Numbered from the stretch's first letter, positions 36,037 through 47,247 are shown. The stretch is 64,000 nt of DNA from Oxalobacter formigenes (GCF_002127965.1 NZ_CP018787.1:124001-188000), one strand, 5' to 3'. The notes: a model not told the origin generated them from the sequence alone. Program-made: numbers and translations.

Positions 36037-37020
36037 ATGCGAATTCTCATTGTCCGTGTCTCTTCTCTGGGAGACGTAGTCCATAACATGCCGGTACTGG
36101 CCGACATCCATCGTCATTATCCGGATGCCATCATCGACTGGGTTGTTGAGGAATCTTACGTGGGTCTGGTCAGGCTGAACAAACATGTCAATGAAGTGAT
36201 TCCATTCGCGTTGCGCCGGTGGAAGAAAAACATTTTTTCCTCTTCAGTCCGGAAAGAATTCAGTCTTTTCCTGAACCAGTTGAGAAGCCGCTCTTACGAT
36301 TACGTTTTCGATACACAGGGGCTGATCAAGACGGGTCTGGTCATGGGTTTTGCCAATACCACAAAAAAAGGCAAGAAAATCGGACTGGCTCACAAGACGG
36401 ATGGTTCGGGATATGAACCCTTGTCCCGCATTTTTCACGACAAAAGCATTTCGGTTGAAAAACATATACACGTCGTCCAGCGTGGGCGTGAAATTGTCGC
36501 CCAGGCCCTTGGCTATACCGTCGATACCCCACCGGACTTTGGTTTGACCGTACCTGACGGACATCCGGATTGGCTTCCATCCGAACCTTATGCGGTTTTC
36601 TTCCACGGAACGTCGCGTGATTCCAAGAAGTGGCCAAGGCAAAACTGGATCGAGATCGGGCAATTGCTGGAAAAATCGGGACTTGGCATTCTTCTCCCCT
36701 GGGGTTCGGTGCAGGAATTCGATGAAGCCACATCATTGGCGGCATCATTGCCCAATGCAAAAGTCCTGCCGCGTCTTTCCATTATGGATGCGGCTTTACT
36801 GACCGGAAAGGCCAGCTTTGTCGTGGGGGTCGACACAGGCCTCTCGCATCTGGCTGCCGCATATGACAAACCGACCGTCCAGATCTATTGCAATATCCCC
36901 CGATGGCGGACATGTGCCGACTGGTCTGACAATATCGTCAGTCTTGGGGGGCCCGATGAAGTGCCGACACTGGCTGAAGTGAAAACAACAGTCGAAACGC
37001 TGCTTTCAAAAATCCAATAA
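36037..37020 (+). CDS. waaC: WaaC, LPS heptosyltransferase I
   Basis: 327 residues. GT-B/GT9 glycosyltransferase that adds the first heptose to Kdo2-lipid A on the cytoplasmic face of the inner membrane. The N terminus MRILIVRVSSLGDVVHNMP is the family hallmark, and the donor-binding C-terminal half shows FFHGTSRDSKKWP, then GVDTGLSHLAAAYDKPTV. A perfect terminator follows immediately. Confidence 0.92.
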   Translation: MRILIVRVSSLGDVVHNMPVLADIHRHYPDAIIDWVVEESYVGLVRLNKHVNEVIPFALRRWKKNIFSSSVRKEFSLFLNQLRSRSYDYVFDTQGLIKTGLVMGFANTTKKGKKIGLAHKTDGSGYEPLSRIFHDKSISVEKHIHVVQRGREIVAQALGYTVDTPPDFGLTVPDGHPDWLPSEPYAVFFHGTSRDSKKWPRQNWIEIGQLLEKSGLGILLPWGSVQEFDEATSLAASLPNAKVLPRLSIMDAALLTGKASFVVGVDTGLSHLAAAYDKPTVQIYCNIPRWRTCADWSDNIVSLGGPDEVPTLAEVKTTVETLLSKIQ

Positions 37021-37061
37021 AAAAACTGCCGCAACCCTATTGAACCGTTGCGGCAGTTTTT
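37021..37061. terminator. Bidirectional terminator between waaC and dolP
   Basis: AAAAACTGCCGCAAC and GTTGCGGCAGTTTTT form a perfect 15-bp inverted repeat around an 11-base loop, directly after the waaC stop and 17 bp from the end of the opposed dolP gene. Confidence 0.93.
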
Positions 37062-37077
37062 GTCAAAAAGAACAGCC

Positions 37078-38347
<1,270 letters not shown>

Positions 38348-38367
38348 TTAATTTCTTGTAAAAGGTT

Positions 38368-38751
38368 CTATTCGGCTTCAATGACATTTTTCAGCCACTG
38401 ACATTTGTCACCTTCCATCGCAATCACGTCGAACCGGCAGGCTGGAGGATGCCTGTATTTCATCAGAAAATGCTTTGCCGTTTTGATCAGTCTGGACTGC
38501 TTGGCATACGAAACACTCTGGGCCGCGCCTCCGAAATCCATGTTTTTCCGTTTGCGGACTTCGACAAAGACAAGCTCATCTCCATCCTGCATGATCAGAT
38601 CGATCTCGCCGAAACGGCACCGGTAATTCCGCTCAAGAAGATTTAGTCCGTTCCGAAGCAAAAATTGTAACGCATCTTCTTCAGCCTGACTTCCAATACC
38701 TTGTTTATCCGTTGAAATTTTACAGGATGAAATCACTTGCCACGCTTTCAT
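38368..38751 (-). CDS. yraN: YraN family (UPF0102) nuclease-fold protein
   Basis: 127 residues from ATG 38751. The frame stays open 84 bases further to a TTG, but this start matches the length of E. coli YraN (about 131). The restriction-endonuclease-like core is visible: GSQAEEDALQFLLRNGLNLL, RCRFGEIDLIMQDGDELVFVE (GEIDLI and FVEVR hold the candidate catalytic Asp, Glu and Lys/Arg) and RFDVIAMEG. Function unknown; Holliday-junction-resolvase-like fold. Divergent from rsmI, and 20 bp upstream of diaA. Confidence 0.85.
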   Translation of the reverse strand: MKAWQVISSCKISTDKQGIGSQAEEDALQFLLRNGLNLLERNYRCRFGEIDLIMQDGDELVFVEVRKRKNMDFGGAAQSVSYAKQSRLIKTAKHFLMKYRHPPACRFDVIAMEGDKCQWLKNVIEAE

Positions 38752-38859
38752 TAACAAATCGATACAAACGACCGGATCATATTTTCCGCTTGTATTTAGC
38801 GAAGAGCTCGGGGAAAATCTGTCAATGATAGCCAAACCGGTCTGAAAAAGGAGTCACTC

Positions 38860-39744
38860 TTGTCCATCCAACAGTTAATGGAATCTTTATCTCATCAGAA
38901 TGTTCCTGCTTCAACATTATATGTGATCGCCACTCCTATCGGAAACATCGGTGACATCAGCCTGAGGGCATTGCATATTCTTGGACTGGCCGATCTGATC
39001 GCCTGCGAAGATACGCGGACAAGCAAGCAGCTGCTTTCCGGCTATGGCCTGTCTTCCGAATTAGTGAGCGCTCACAAACATAATGAGAGGGAAGCGGCCG
39101 GCTACCTGATCGAACGCCTGAAACGGGGAGAACGTATCGCGCTTGTTTCCGATGCCGGGACGCCTGCCGTGTCCGATCCGGGCGCCAGAATCGTCGATGC
39201 CGTCAGGGAAGCAGGACTGAATGTCGTCCCTGTTCCGGGCTCTTCAGCTGCCATCACGGCACTCTCGGCTTCAGGATTACTGGATGAGCATTTCCTGTTT
39301 TACGGTTTTTTACCGACAAAAAATGCGCAGCGTAAAGACGCCCTGAAAACCCTGACTGACACCCGTGCGACCCTTATTTTCTATGAAGCGCCACACCGGA
39401 TTGAAGAAACCCTGAATGCACTGGCCGATATTTTCGAGCCTGCACGCCGGATCGTCATTGCACGCGAACTCACCAAGCTGTTCGAGGAAATCCATCGCTG
39501 CACAATGGCTGAAGTCATGGACTGGTTCAAAAGCGATCCAAATCATAAAAAAGGGGAATTTGTATTATTGGTCGAAGGTGCCCAACCCGTTTCCGACGAC
39601 ATCAATACCGAATCGCACCGCGTATTATCCATACTGATGCAAGAATTGCCTGTCAGTACCGCAGCCAGCCTTGCGGCAAAAATTACCGGTGACAAGAAAA
39701 ACCGCCTTTATGAACTTGCCCTGCAATTGAAACAGGAGGAATGA
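38860..39744 (+). CDS. rsmI: RsmI, 16S rRNA C1402 2'-O-methyltransferase
   Basis: 294 residues if it begins at TTG 38860, supported by AAGGAG 7-8 bases upstream; ATG 38878 is the alternative. Tetrapyrrole-methylase fold with the start LYVIATPIGNIGDISLRA, DLIACEDTRTSKQLL, ALVSDAGTPAVSDPGARIV and VPGSSAAITALSASGL. Methylates the ribose of C1402 in the ribosomal P site. Sits divergently from yraN, the conserved yraL/yraN arrangement, though an lpoA gene, next to rsmI in gammaproteobacteria, is not here. Confidence 0.93.
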   Translation: MSIQQLMESLSHQNVPASTLYVIATPIGNIGDISLRALHILGLADLIACEDTRTSKQLLSGYGLSSELVSAHKHNEREAAGYLIERLKRGERIALVSDAGTPAVSDPGARIVDAVREAGLNVVPVPGSSAAITALSASGLLDEHFLFYGFLPTKNAQRKDALKTLTDTRATLIFYEAPHRIEETLNALADIFEPARRIVIARELTKLFEEIHRCTMAEVMDWFKSDPNHKKGEFVLLVEGAQPVSDDINTESHRVLSILMQELPVSTAASLAAKITGDKKNRLYELALQLKQEE

Positions 39745-39857
39745 ATTCCTGAATATTGTCTGTAAAATAAATTTATAAACGACACCGATTGTCATAAGCG
39801 ACAGCCCGGATAATCTTGAAAAACCCATTTTCGACAACCATTCGCAAGGAGACGGTT

Positions 39858-40640
39858 ATGCATTTCAGCAACGCGGAACTCATTTATTTCAGTGCAACGG
39901 GAACCACCCGAAAAGTTGTCGAAACCATAGGCAATACCATTTCCGACATCAACAACAGGCGCAACCTTCTTTTACAGCCATATAAGGAAGAAACCGTCGT
40001 TCCGTCAGAAAACGTGGCGGTTGTCGCCATGCCGGTTTATAACGGGAGACTGCCCGTCATCTGCAGTGAGAGTCTGACCCATCTGAAAGGCAAAAATACA
40101 CCGGCCATTGCCGTTGTCGTTTATGGAAACCGGGAATATGACGATGCACTCCTGGAACTGAAAAACCGGCTGGAAGCCAACGGTTTTTTTGTCGTCGGGG
40201 CAGGCGCATTCATCGCACGCCACTCCATCTTCCCGGAAGTCGCTGCCGACCGTCCGGATGACAGCGACCTGAAAGTGATTGAAGAATTCACAAAACGCTG
40301 TCTTGAAAAACTGGAAGCGCTTACTTCTCCTTCCGATCTGTCACCCCTCGATATCAAAGGCAATTTTCCCTACAAGGAAGTCAAATCTGTCCCGATGAAA
40401 CCTTCCTCAGGGGACAATTGCAGTGTTTGCGGAACCTGCGCTGACATTTGCCCGGTAGAAGCGATTACCCTGACCGATGTCTCGACTTCAACTGATGAGA
40501 ACCTGTGTATTTCCTGCGGCGCCTGTATCTCGGTCTGTCCCGATGAATCCAGACAATACCGTGGGGCGGATTATGAAAAATTCAGGAGCAAATTCATCGA
40601 GCGGTTCAGCCAGCGAAAGGAGCCTGAAGTGTTTGTATAA
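39858..40640 (+). CDS. EFR1-type flavodoxin/ferredoxin fusion protein
   Basis: 260 residues from ATG 39858 (AAGGAG 7 bases upstream). An N-terminal flavodoxin-like domain with the FMN phosphate loop FSATGTTRK (about 9-17) is fused to a C-terminal 2[4Fe-4S] ferredoxin: CSVCGTCADICP and CISCGACISVCP (about 193-238). This matches the EFR1 family, common in anaerobes, thought to move electrons between flavin and iron-sulfur partners. Neither partner nor reaction is known. Monocistronic, flanked by 113 bp upstream and a hairpin downstream. Confidence 0.87.
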   Translation: MHFSNAELIYFSATGTTRKVVETIGNTISDINNRRNLLLQPYKEETVVPSENVAVVAMPVYNGRLPVICSESLTHLKGKNTPAIAVVVYGNREYDDALLELKNRLEANGFFVVGAGAFIARHSIFPEVAADRPDDSDLKVIEEFTKRCLEKLEALTSPSDLSPLDIKGNFPYKEVKSVPMKPSSGDNCSVCGTCADICPVEAITLTDVSTSTDENLCISCGACISVCPDESRQYRGADYEKFRSKFIERFSQRKEPEVFV

Positions 40641-40669
40641 ACACAATAAAAACGTAGCAAACAGACACT

Positions 40670-40695
40670 GGGCCAGATTCGAAAACATCTGGCCC
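40670..40695. terminator. Hairpin after the EFR1-type gene
   Basis: GGGCCAGAT / ATCTGGCCC, 9 perfect pairs with an 8-base loop, 30 bp after the stop. There is no T run after it, so it may stabilise the 3' end rather than terminate. Confidence 0.45.
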
Positions 40696-40732
40696 TTCAG
40701 CCGATAAAGTGACATGCAGCTGTCCTGAAGCA

Positions 40733-40757
40733 ATCCGGTGCATCCCTTTCACCGGAT
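40733..40757 (-). terminator. Hairpin overlapping the end of the diguanylate cyclase gene
   Basis: ATCCGGTG / CACCGGAT, 8 pairs, partly inside the last codons of the minus-strand gene ending at 40749. The tract after it is only weakly T-rich. Confidence 0.4.
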
Positions 40758-43169
40758 CAGGGATGAATGACCATCATCGTTTGCGTCATATATTGCATAC
40801 TGGTTGCGTCCTTGCTGTTTTGCCTTGTACAAGGCAATATCGGCATGATGAAACAGTTTGTCATAAGCGGTTCCATCCGCTGGTGAAATAGCGATCCCTA
40901 TGCTCAGCGTTGAATAGATCGTCTTGCCTTCGCCTGTTTCAAATGGCGTCTTGCTCCAGATTTCAGACAATCGTGCGATTTTATTGATGACCCCTGTTTC
41001 CCCGGAGCTTATCTTGCAACAGATGGCGAATTCATCCCCTCCGATCCGCGAGACAAGGTCATCTTGCCTGAAGTTTTCACGCAAACAGTCTGCCAGTGCA
41101 CTCAATACCTTGTCCCCGGTCAGATGCCCATATGTATCATTAACCAGTTTGAAGTGATCACAGTCGATAATGGCAAGCATAACGCCATGTCCGTCCGTCA
41201 GGCTTCTCTGCAAGGTTTCCATGGCGCGCATCTCGAATGCACCGCGGTTCAGAAGCCCTGTCAAACCGTCAGATTGGGCCTGTTTCGTGGCGTCACCCAA
41301 TCGTCTGTAGACCCAGACAGTCGCCAGCAGAGAACTGATGGCCTGAAGCGTTTCCACATCACTGCTTCCGAGGCGGGACAAAAACGGGGGCATTTCTTCC
41401 ATGCGTCCGGTAATCAGGATGGCGACGACCTCATTTTCAATCACAACAGGCACGGAAATGAAGTAAGGCAGACCTAAAGTGTCACGAAGAACGGAAAAAC
41501 GTCCTGGATTGTCCTCTGCCGTGACGAGTACAGCCTTCTCCGGATCAAAAAACTCTGTATCCATGACAATCGGCTGTCCCGCAAGCGCGTCTTTTTCATC
41601 CGGACTGTATCCCTGCAAGACATGTGAAACAAACTGTCCTTCCTTGTTCAACAGCAGAACCGCGGTTTTTTGCATGTTCAGCGCTGCATTGATACGTTGC
41701 GTGGCCAGCATGAAAATATCTTCCGTTGCCGTTCCCTGTCGAAGGGATACCGACAACTCTGCCAACAGGCTGAACCCGCGGCGCTTGTGTTCCAGTTCAT
41801 GGCGAATGGCAATGGAACGGGTGTCCAGCTCCAGTATCTTGGCCGCATTTTGCTCACATAGCTTTAAAACAGCCTCAAGCGGAATTTCCTGTGACTTGTC
41901 TGACTTGACCGCATCCGTTTCCCAGCGTATTCCGCTCTCTTTCCCCAAGGCGCTTGCCTTGCCAGTCCTGTCTTTTGAAAACACACAAAAAACACCCGTC
42001 CAGTCCAGCCCGCGGGGACGGCCACCAATCGACGAAATTTCCGCCCCGGTATAAAGGCCCAGAAGAGGAACCCGATCCTTTACAATTTCCTGGACAACAT
42101 GGGCATCCTCAATGTCGATACCGCCATATCCCGCACAACGTCCGGCACAATCTATATAAACGGCGAAAACAGGTTCACGTCCATTCAGCCGTGAAAAAAC
42201 ACTCTCGATTCTCGGCCTCATGTAATCCAGTTCCAGAGAGCGATACATAAGCCGGAACTCGGTTCCTTCCGTCATATCCGGCTCAAACATGATAATGGCG
42301 CCCCGCTCTTTATCAATATCAAGGCAAAGCCTGCTGGCGTAATGATCTTCACTGTATTCTCCCCAACGTTCACCATGGTTGAGCCCGAACAACAGGAAAA
42401 ATGGATAGTTTTCAGGTGCCACAGCAGAGTTCAACAACTCATCCATAAACTGGAGTGCGGGCTTTCCGTTAATTTCAAGAATGGCTGACCCATCCGCCTT
42501 TGTGACGGTATAGTAGGGAGAAGCAGGACGACAGCCATGAACGATAACGCTGTCCATCCGGATATCATCGGAAAAAGCCATGGAAATCACGGCATGTTTG
42601 TCCATTCCTCCCCCGGTATATTGCCGGGTTGCACTACAGGCATGATCGCCCTGAATACCTGCACCATTCACATCCGGAGAAAAACCAAGGCCCTGTTCCA
42701 GTCCTTCTACCAGCCATGTCGCCATGAGCAGGCGGACATCCCCATGCGACCGGTTTACTGCATCATAGAAAAGCAGCATTGGGGAAGAAGAAGTAACGCC
42801 AGCGTCTGAAAGACGTTTTCCAAGGCGTATGCCGGTCTCTTTTTCTCCCTGATCCAGGTCATTTTCCACCAATATCGTGCAGGCACTATCCTCAAGCCAG
42901 AAGCAGACAACACCAACCTGATCGCCAGCATAACCGAACTTGTCATTGGTAATAATTCCAACGGCTCCGCCCCCGTAAATGGGTTGGGATAGCCCGACAA
43001 CCGAGATGACGCCGTCCCGAAGACTTTGCTGGTCATGGCGTGCGGTGCAAAAAAGCAAAACAAAATCGCATGGCTTGACCTGTCCTGCTTTTGAAAGCGC
43101 TTCTGACGCTGCCTGTTTTCCTGAAGCAAAACTGTCCGGATTATCGCTGTAACCGATTCCTACCCGCAT
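40749..43169 (-). CDS. FIST-GAF-GGDEF sensory diguanylate cyclase
   Basis: 806 residues, no membrane segment. Order: FIST N (about 20-215), FIST C (about 225-370), a linker helix, GAF-like domain (about 455-600) and GGDEF (about 635-800). The active-site GGDEF motif is intact at 710-714 and an RxxD inhibitory site (RQDD) ends five residues before it, so synthesis of cyclic di-GMP with product inhibition is expected. FIST domains are predicted to sense small ligands, possibly amino acids. No phosphodiesterase or target gene is nearby. Upstream is a 216 bp gap to kup. Confidence 0.9.
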   Translation of the reverse strand: MRVGIGYSDNPDSFASGKQAASEALSKAGQVKPCDFVLLFCTARHDQQSLRDGVISVVGLSQPIYGGGAVGIITNDKFGYAGDQVGVVCFWLEDSACTILVENDLDQGEKETGIRLGKRLSDAGVTSSSPMLLFYDAVNRSHGDVRLLMATWLVEGLEQGLGFSPDVNGAGIQGDHACSATRQYTGGGMDKHAVISMAFSDDIRMDSVIVHGCRPASPYYTVTKADGSAILEINGKPALQFMDELLNSAVAPENYPFFLLFGLNHGERWGEYSEDHYASRLCLDIDKERGAIIMFEPDMTEGTEFRLMYRSLELDYMRPRIESVFSRLNGREPVFAVYIDCAGRCAGYGGIDIEDAHVVQEIVKDRVPLLGLYTGAEISSIGGRPRGLDWTGVFCVFSKDRTGKASALGKESGIRWETDAVKSDKSQEIPLEAVLKLCEQNAAKILELDTRSIAIRHELEHKRRGFSLLAELSVSLRQGTATEDIFMLATQRINAALNMQKTAVLLLNKEGQFVSHVLQGYSPDEKDALAGQPIVMDTEFFDPEKAVLVTAEDNPGRFSVLRDTLGLPYFISVPVVIENEVVAILITGRMEEMPPFLSRLGSSDVETLQAISSLLATVWVYRRLGDATKQAQSDGLTGLLNRGAFEMRAMETLQRSLTDGHGVMLAIIDCDHFKLVNDTYGHLTGDKVLSALADCLRENFRQDDLVSRIGGDEFAICCKISSGETGVINKIARLSEIWSKTPFETGEGKTIYSTLSIGIAISPADGTAYDKLFHHADIALYKAKQQGRNQYAIYDANDDGHSSLIR

Positions 43170-43385
43170 TTCTGGAATTCCTTTCTCTCACGCAACTTTT
43201 TTCGGTCATTTCACCACAAAACAAATCTTTTGCCTATGATGTCGTCCTGTTTTCATAAAAGGCTTATCCATTACAGACGAAGTAAATACAGACACGGGCG
43301 AAACAACCTCCTCCAGACGTATAACGGAGAGTTTATTCAATTGCGACAGGGAGTCTTTTCAGGGAAATTGATCGTGAGACGCTTT

Positions 43386-45263
43386 TTAAATCTCAACCCG
43401 TGCGCCAAGCTCGATAACCCGGTTTGTCGGAATCTGGTAATAGTCTGCCGCACTGCGTGCATTGCGCGAAATCCAGATGAAGAGGTGTTCACGCCATTTG
43501 ACCATCCCTGATTTTGGTGACGGGATCAACGTCTGTCTTGAAACAAAAAACGAGGTGGACATCATATCGAAGCTGTAACCGTGTTCCTGACACAGTTCGA
43601 GCACTTTTGGAATGTCCGGTTCGTTTTTGAAACCGTAATGTACGTCGATCTGATAGCACTGATGGCTCAGTTCCCTGATCTGTACACGTTCCCATCGAGG
43701 AACCCAGGGCACTTCTTCCGTATGAATGGTCAGGAAAAAGACCCGTTCGTGCAAAACCTTGTTATGGGAAAGATTGTGCAGCAATGCCTGCGGAACACCG
43801 TCGTTTTCACCTCGAAGGAAAACAGCCGTTCCCTTGACGCGCTGTGGCGGTGAAAAGAACAGTGACTGCAAAAAGGAATCCAGTGGAATGGCATGGCGTT
43901 TCTGGCTTTCGCCGACCAGTTTTCTGCCGCGCCGCCATGTCAGCATCAGGATATAGAGCGCAACACCCAGTGCCAGCGGGAACCAGCCTCCGCTCATGAT
44001 CTTTAAAACGTTGGAAGAAAAGAGAAAAATGTCGACGAAGAAAAAACCCGCCGAAATCAGCAGGCACGGAAAGAGTTTCCATTTCCAGTGATAATGCATC
44101 ACGAAAAACAGCAACACAGTCGTAATCGTCATCGTTCCGGTCACAGCAATACCGTATGCCCCGGCCAGATTGTCGGAAGAGCCGAATCCGATAATTGCCA
44201 GCAAAACCGCTATCATCTGAAGCCAGTTTACAGTCGGCATATAGATCTGGCCGATTTCAGAAGCGGATGTGTGGATAATTTTCATTCTGGGAAACAATCC
44301 CAGACCGATTGCCTGACGGGTAATGGAAAAAGCGCCTGAAATGGTCGCCTGAGATGCAACCACAACCGCAATGGTTGAAATGAAAACCAGCGGATAAATG
44401 CTCCATGAACCGAGTTGCTGGAAAAACGGGTTGGAAATGGCCGCCGGATTGGAAAGCAACAAGCCACCCTGACCAAGATAATTCAATGAAAGGGCAGGAA
44501 AAATGAGCATGAACCATGCCCGGCGAATCGGGCCGGCCCCGAAATGACCCATATCGGCATATAAAGCCTCGGCTCCGGTAAAAGCCAGAACGATCGCACC
44601 CAGCGCAACGAAGGCGACTGTTGCGTTATTGTGGACGAATACCCAGGCATTGACCGGATTCAGTGCAACCAGAATCTGCGGCGATTCGATAATATTGGCG
44701 ATCCCCATTGCGGCAAGTGCGAGAAACCAGATCACCATGACCGGTCCGACAAATTTGCCGATACCGGCCGTACCGGTCGATTGAACGGCATAAAGCACCA
44801 CCAGAATGGCAATGGCAATCGGAACAATATAGGGTTTGAAAAAAGGAGTGGCGACCTCAAGACCTTCCGTTGCCGAAAGCACTGAAATGGCGGGTGTAAT
44901 CACACTGTCGCCGTAGAAAAGGGCGGCTCCGAAAACCCCGAGCATCAGGAGAGGCAAGTGCCATTTCGACTTGTCGGGAAGGGACTTGTGTGCCAGAGAA
45001 ACCAGCGCCAATATGCCGCCTTCGCCCCGGTTGTCGGCCCGCAGCATCATATAGACGTACTTTAAGCCGACGACAAGAATCAGCCCCCAGATAATCAGTG
45101 AAATAATCCCGATAATATTTTCCGGAATCAGGGCAAGACCGTGCTCTTCAATGAAAACAGCTTTCATTGTATAAAGGGGGCTGGTCCCGATATCGCCGTA
45201 AACGATCCCGATCGCGGCGATCGTCATTGCGGCCATGCCATGTTTTTCCGGTTTTATCGCCAA
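43386..45263 (-). CDS. kup: Kup, low-affinity potassium transporter
   Basis: 625 residues with about 12 membrane segments in the first 430 residues and a cytoplasmic C-terminal domain. The N-terminal IGIVYGDIGTSPLYTMK is the KUP/HAK/KT signature; GGILALVSL and ALYADMGHFG follow. K+/H+ symporter of the inner membrane. The listed start is TTG 45263 (MAIKPEKHG); ATG 45236 is the other option, and neither has a well-spaced ribosome binding site. Divergent from ettA across 228 bp, which contains an ATACAT-GA-ATGTAT palindrome at 45351-45364. Confidence 0.94.
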   Translation of the reverse strand: MAIKPEKHGMAAMTIAAIGIVYGDIGTSPLYTMKAVFIEEHGLALIPENIIGIISLIIWGLILVVGLKYVYMMLRADNRGEGGILALVSLAHKSLPDKSKWHLPLLMLGVFGAALFYGDSVITPAISVLSATEGLEVATPFFKPYIVPIAIAILVVLYAVQSTGTAGIGKFVGPVMVIWFLALAAMGIANIIESPQILVALNPVNAWVFVHNNATVAFVALGAIVLAFTGAEALYADMGHFGAGPIRRAWFMLIFPALSLNYLGQGGLLLSNPAAISNPFFQQLGSWSIYPLVFISTIAVVVASQATISGAFSITRQAIGLGLFPRMKIIHTSASEIGQIYMPTVNWLQMIAVLLAIIGFGSSDNLAGAYGIAVTGTMTITTVLLFFVMHYHWKWKLFPCLLISAGFFFVDIFLFSSNVLKIMSGGWFPLALGVALYILMLTWRRGRKLVGESQKRHAIPLDSFLQSLFFSPPQRVKGTAVFLRGENDGVPQALLHNLSHNKVLHERVFFLTIHTEEVPWVPRWERVQIRELSHQCYQIDVHYGFKNEPDIPKVLELCQEHGYSFDMMSTSFFVSRQTLIPSPKSGMVKWREHLFIWISRNARSAADYYQIPTNRVIELGARVEI

Positions 45264-45491
45264 TTCCGTACCTGATCCTTACTGTAACGTTCGCACGATA
45301 GGATAAACTCGCACGAAATGCAAATTAATACAGTCTATTTTTATTTAAATATACATGAATGTATCCTATTTGCTGTAAAACACGACATCATTATTATGTT
45401 TGCGCAAGTGAGCAGCGCATGATATTTTTAAAGTTTTCCGGCTGAATCAAATTCAGTACGGCATGATTATTTCACCCATTTTTATTCCACC

Positions 45492-47159
45492 ATGGCTCAA
45501 TACGTTTATACGATGAACCGTGTCGGCAAGATTGTGCCGCCGAAACGTCAGATTCTGAAAGATATTTCACTCTCCTTTTTTCCCGGTGCCAAAATCGGTG
45601 TACTGGGTCTGAATGGCTCGGGCAAATCAACCCTCCTGAAAATCATGGCGGGTCTTGATCAGGAAATAATCGGCGAAGCCGTTCCGATGGCTGGCCTTAA
45701 AATCGGTTATCTGCCGCAGGAACCACTGCTCGATCCGGAGCAGACCGTCAGGGAAGCCGTTGAAGGCGGACTCGGTGAAATAATCGAGGCACAGCAAAAA
45801 CTGGATGCCGTCTATGCTGCCTATGCCGAACCCGATGCCGACTTCGACGCATTGGCCAGCGAACAGGCAAAACTGGAAGCGATTATCGCTGCCGCGGATG
45901 GCAGCAAAATCGAGCAGCAGATGGAAATGGCAGCAGACGCATTGCGCCTGCCTCCTTGGGATTCAAAAATCAGAATTCTGTCCGGTGGTGAAAAAAGACG
46001 CGTTGCACTTTGCCGCCTCCTCCTGTCACAACCGGACATGCTGTTGCTTGACGAACCGACCAATCATCTCGACGCCGAGTCCGTCGAATGGCTTGAACAA
46101 TTCCTCCACCGTTTCCCGGGTACGGTCGTTGCCATTACCCATGACCGGTATTTCCTCGACAATGCCGCCGAATGGATTCTGGAACTCGACCGGGGACAGG
46201 GTATTCCATGGAAAGGCAACTACAGTTCATGGCTTGACCAGAAAAACATCCGTTTGAAGCAGGAAGAACAAAAAGAATCGGCTCGCCAGAAAACAATAGC
46301 CAAGGAACTGGAATGGGTCAGGCAAAACCCGAAAGGGCGGCAGGCGAAAAGCAAGGCCCGTCTTTCCCGTTTCAATGAACTCTCCGAATACGAATACCAG
46401 AAACGGAATGAAACGCAGGAAATCTTCATTCCCGTGGCTGAAAGGCTGGGCAATGACGTCATCGAATTCAAAAACGTCAGCAAGAGTTTCGGGGACCGCC
46501 TGTTGATCGACAATCTGAGTTTCATTATTCCTGCGGGTGCCATCGTCGGCGTCATCGGCCCGAACGGAGCCGGTAAATCGACATTCTTCAAAATGATTAC
46601 CGGAACAGAAAAACCGGATCAGGGAGAAATACTGATCGGCAAAACGGCGAAAATATCGATGGTCGACCAGTCACGGGAAACGCTTGAAAACGAAAAAACC
46701 GTTTTTGAAGACATCAGCAACGGTTCCGACCTGATTACCGTCGGACGCTTCGAAATGCCTGCCCGCGCCTATCTGGGACGCTTCAATTTCAAGGGAAGCG
46801 ACCAGCAAAAGAAAGTCGGCCATCTTTCCGGTGGTGAAAGAGGCCGTTTGCATCTGGCCAAAACACTCATGATGGGTGGAAATGTCCTGCTTCTGGACGA
46901 ACCATCAAACGATCTGGATGTCGAAACATTGCGTGCGCTGGAAGACGCCCTGCTCGAGTTTGCCGGCAGTGTCATCGTGATTTCCCATGACCGCTGGTTC
47001 CTTGACCGTATCGCGACGCATATCATTGCTTTCGAAGGTGATTCGCAGGTGACATTCTTCGAAGGCAATTATCAGGAGTATGAGGAAGACAAGAAAAAAC
47101 GTCTGGGTGAAGAGGGGGCAAAACCGAAACGGATTCGTTACAAACCCGTGACGCGTTAA
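45492..47159 (+). CDS. ettA: EttA, energy-dependent translational throttle
   Basis: 555 residues. ABC-F ATPase that binds the ribosomal E site and gates the first elongation step according to ATP/ADP. Two nucleotide-binding domains: Walker A GLNGSGKST (about 37-45) with LSGGEKRRVALCRLL, and GPNGAGKST (about 356-364) with LSGGERGRLHLAKTL. Between them lies the arm/linker with the Arg/Lys-rich RQNPKGRQAKSKARL. The N-terminal MAQYVYTMNRVGKIVPPKR is typical of EttA, separating it from other ABC-F proteins. Confidence 0.95.
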   Translation: MAQYVYTMNRVGKIVPPKRQILKDISLSFFPGAKIGVLGLNGSGKSTLLKIMAGLDQEIIGEAVPMAGLKIGYLPQEPLLDPEQTVREAVEGGLGEIIEAQQKLDAVYAAYAEPDADFDALASEQAKLEAIIAAADGSKIEQQMEMAADALRLPPWDSKIRILSGGEKRRVALCRLLLSQPDMLLLDEPTNHLDAESVEWLEQFLHRFPGTVVAITHDRYFLDNAAEWILELDRGQGIPWKGNYSSWLDQKNIRLKQEEQKESARQKTIAKELEWVRQNPKGRQAKSKARLSRFNELSEYEYQKRNETQEIFIPVAERLGNDVIEFKNVSKSFGDRLLIDNLSFIIPAGAIVGVIGPNGAGKSTFFKMITGTEKPDQGEILIGKTAKISMVDQSRETLENEKTVFEDISNGSDLITVGRFEMPARAYLGRFNFKGSDQQKKVGHLSGGERGRLHLAKTLMMGGNVLLLDEPSNDLDVETLRALEDALLEFAGSVIVISHDRWFLDRIATHIIAFEGDSQVTFFEGNYQEYEEDKKKRLGEEGAKPKRIRYKPVTR

Positions 47160-47247
47160 ATTTAAGCAACTGTCAATTGTAAAACTTTGCTGCTTTTGCA
47201 GGCACTGGATTACAATACAAGATTATTCTTTGAAATCAGAACATACC

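Noticed and set aside
45264-45491. A riboswitch in the kup/ettA gap
   Set aside because: Only a 6-bp-arm palindrome (45351-45364) is visible; none of the conserved elements of a c-di-AMP or other known riboswitch could be recognised.
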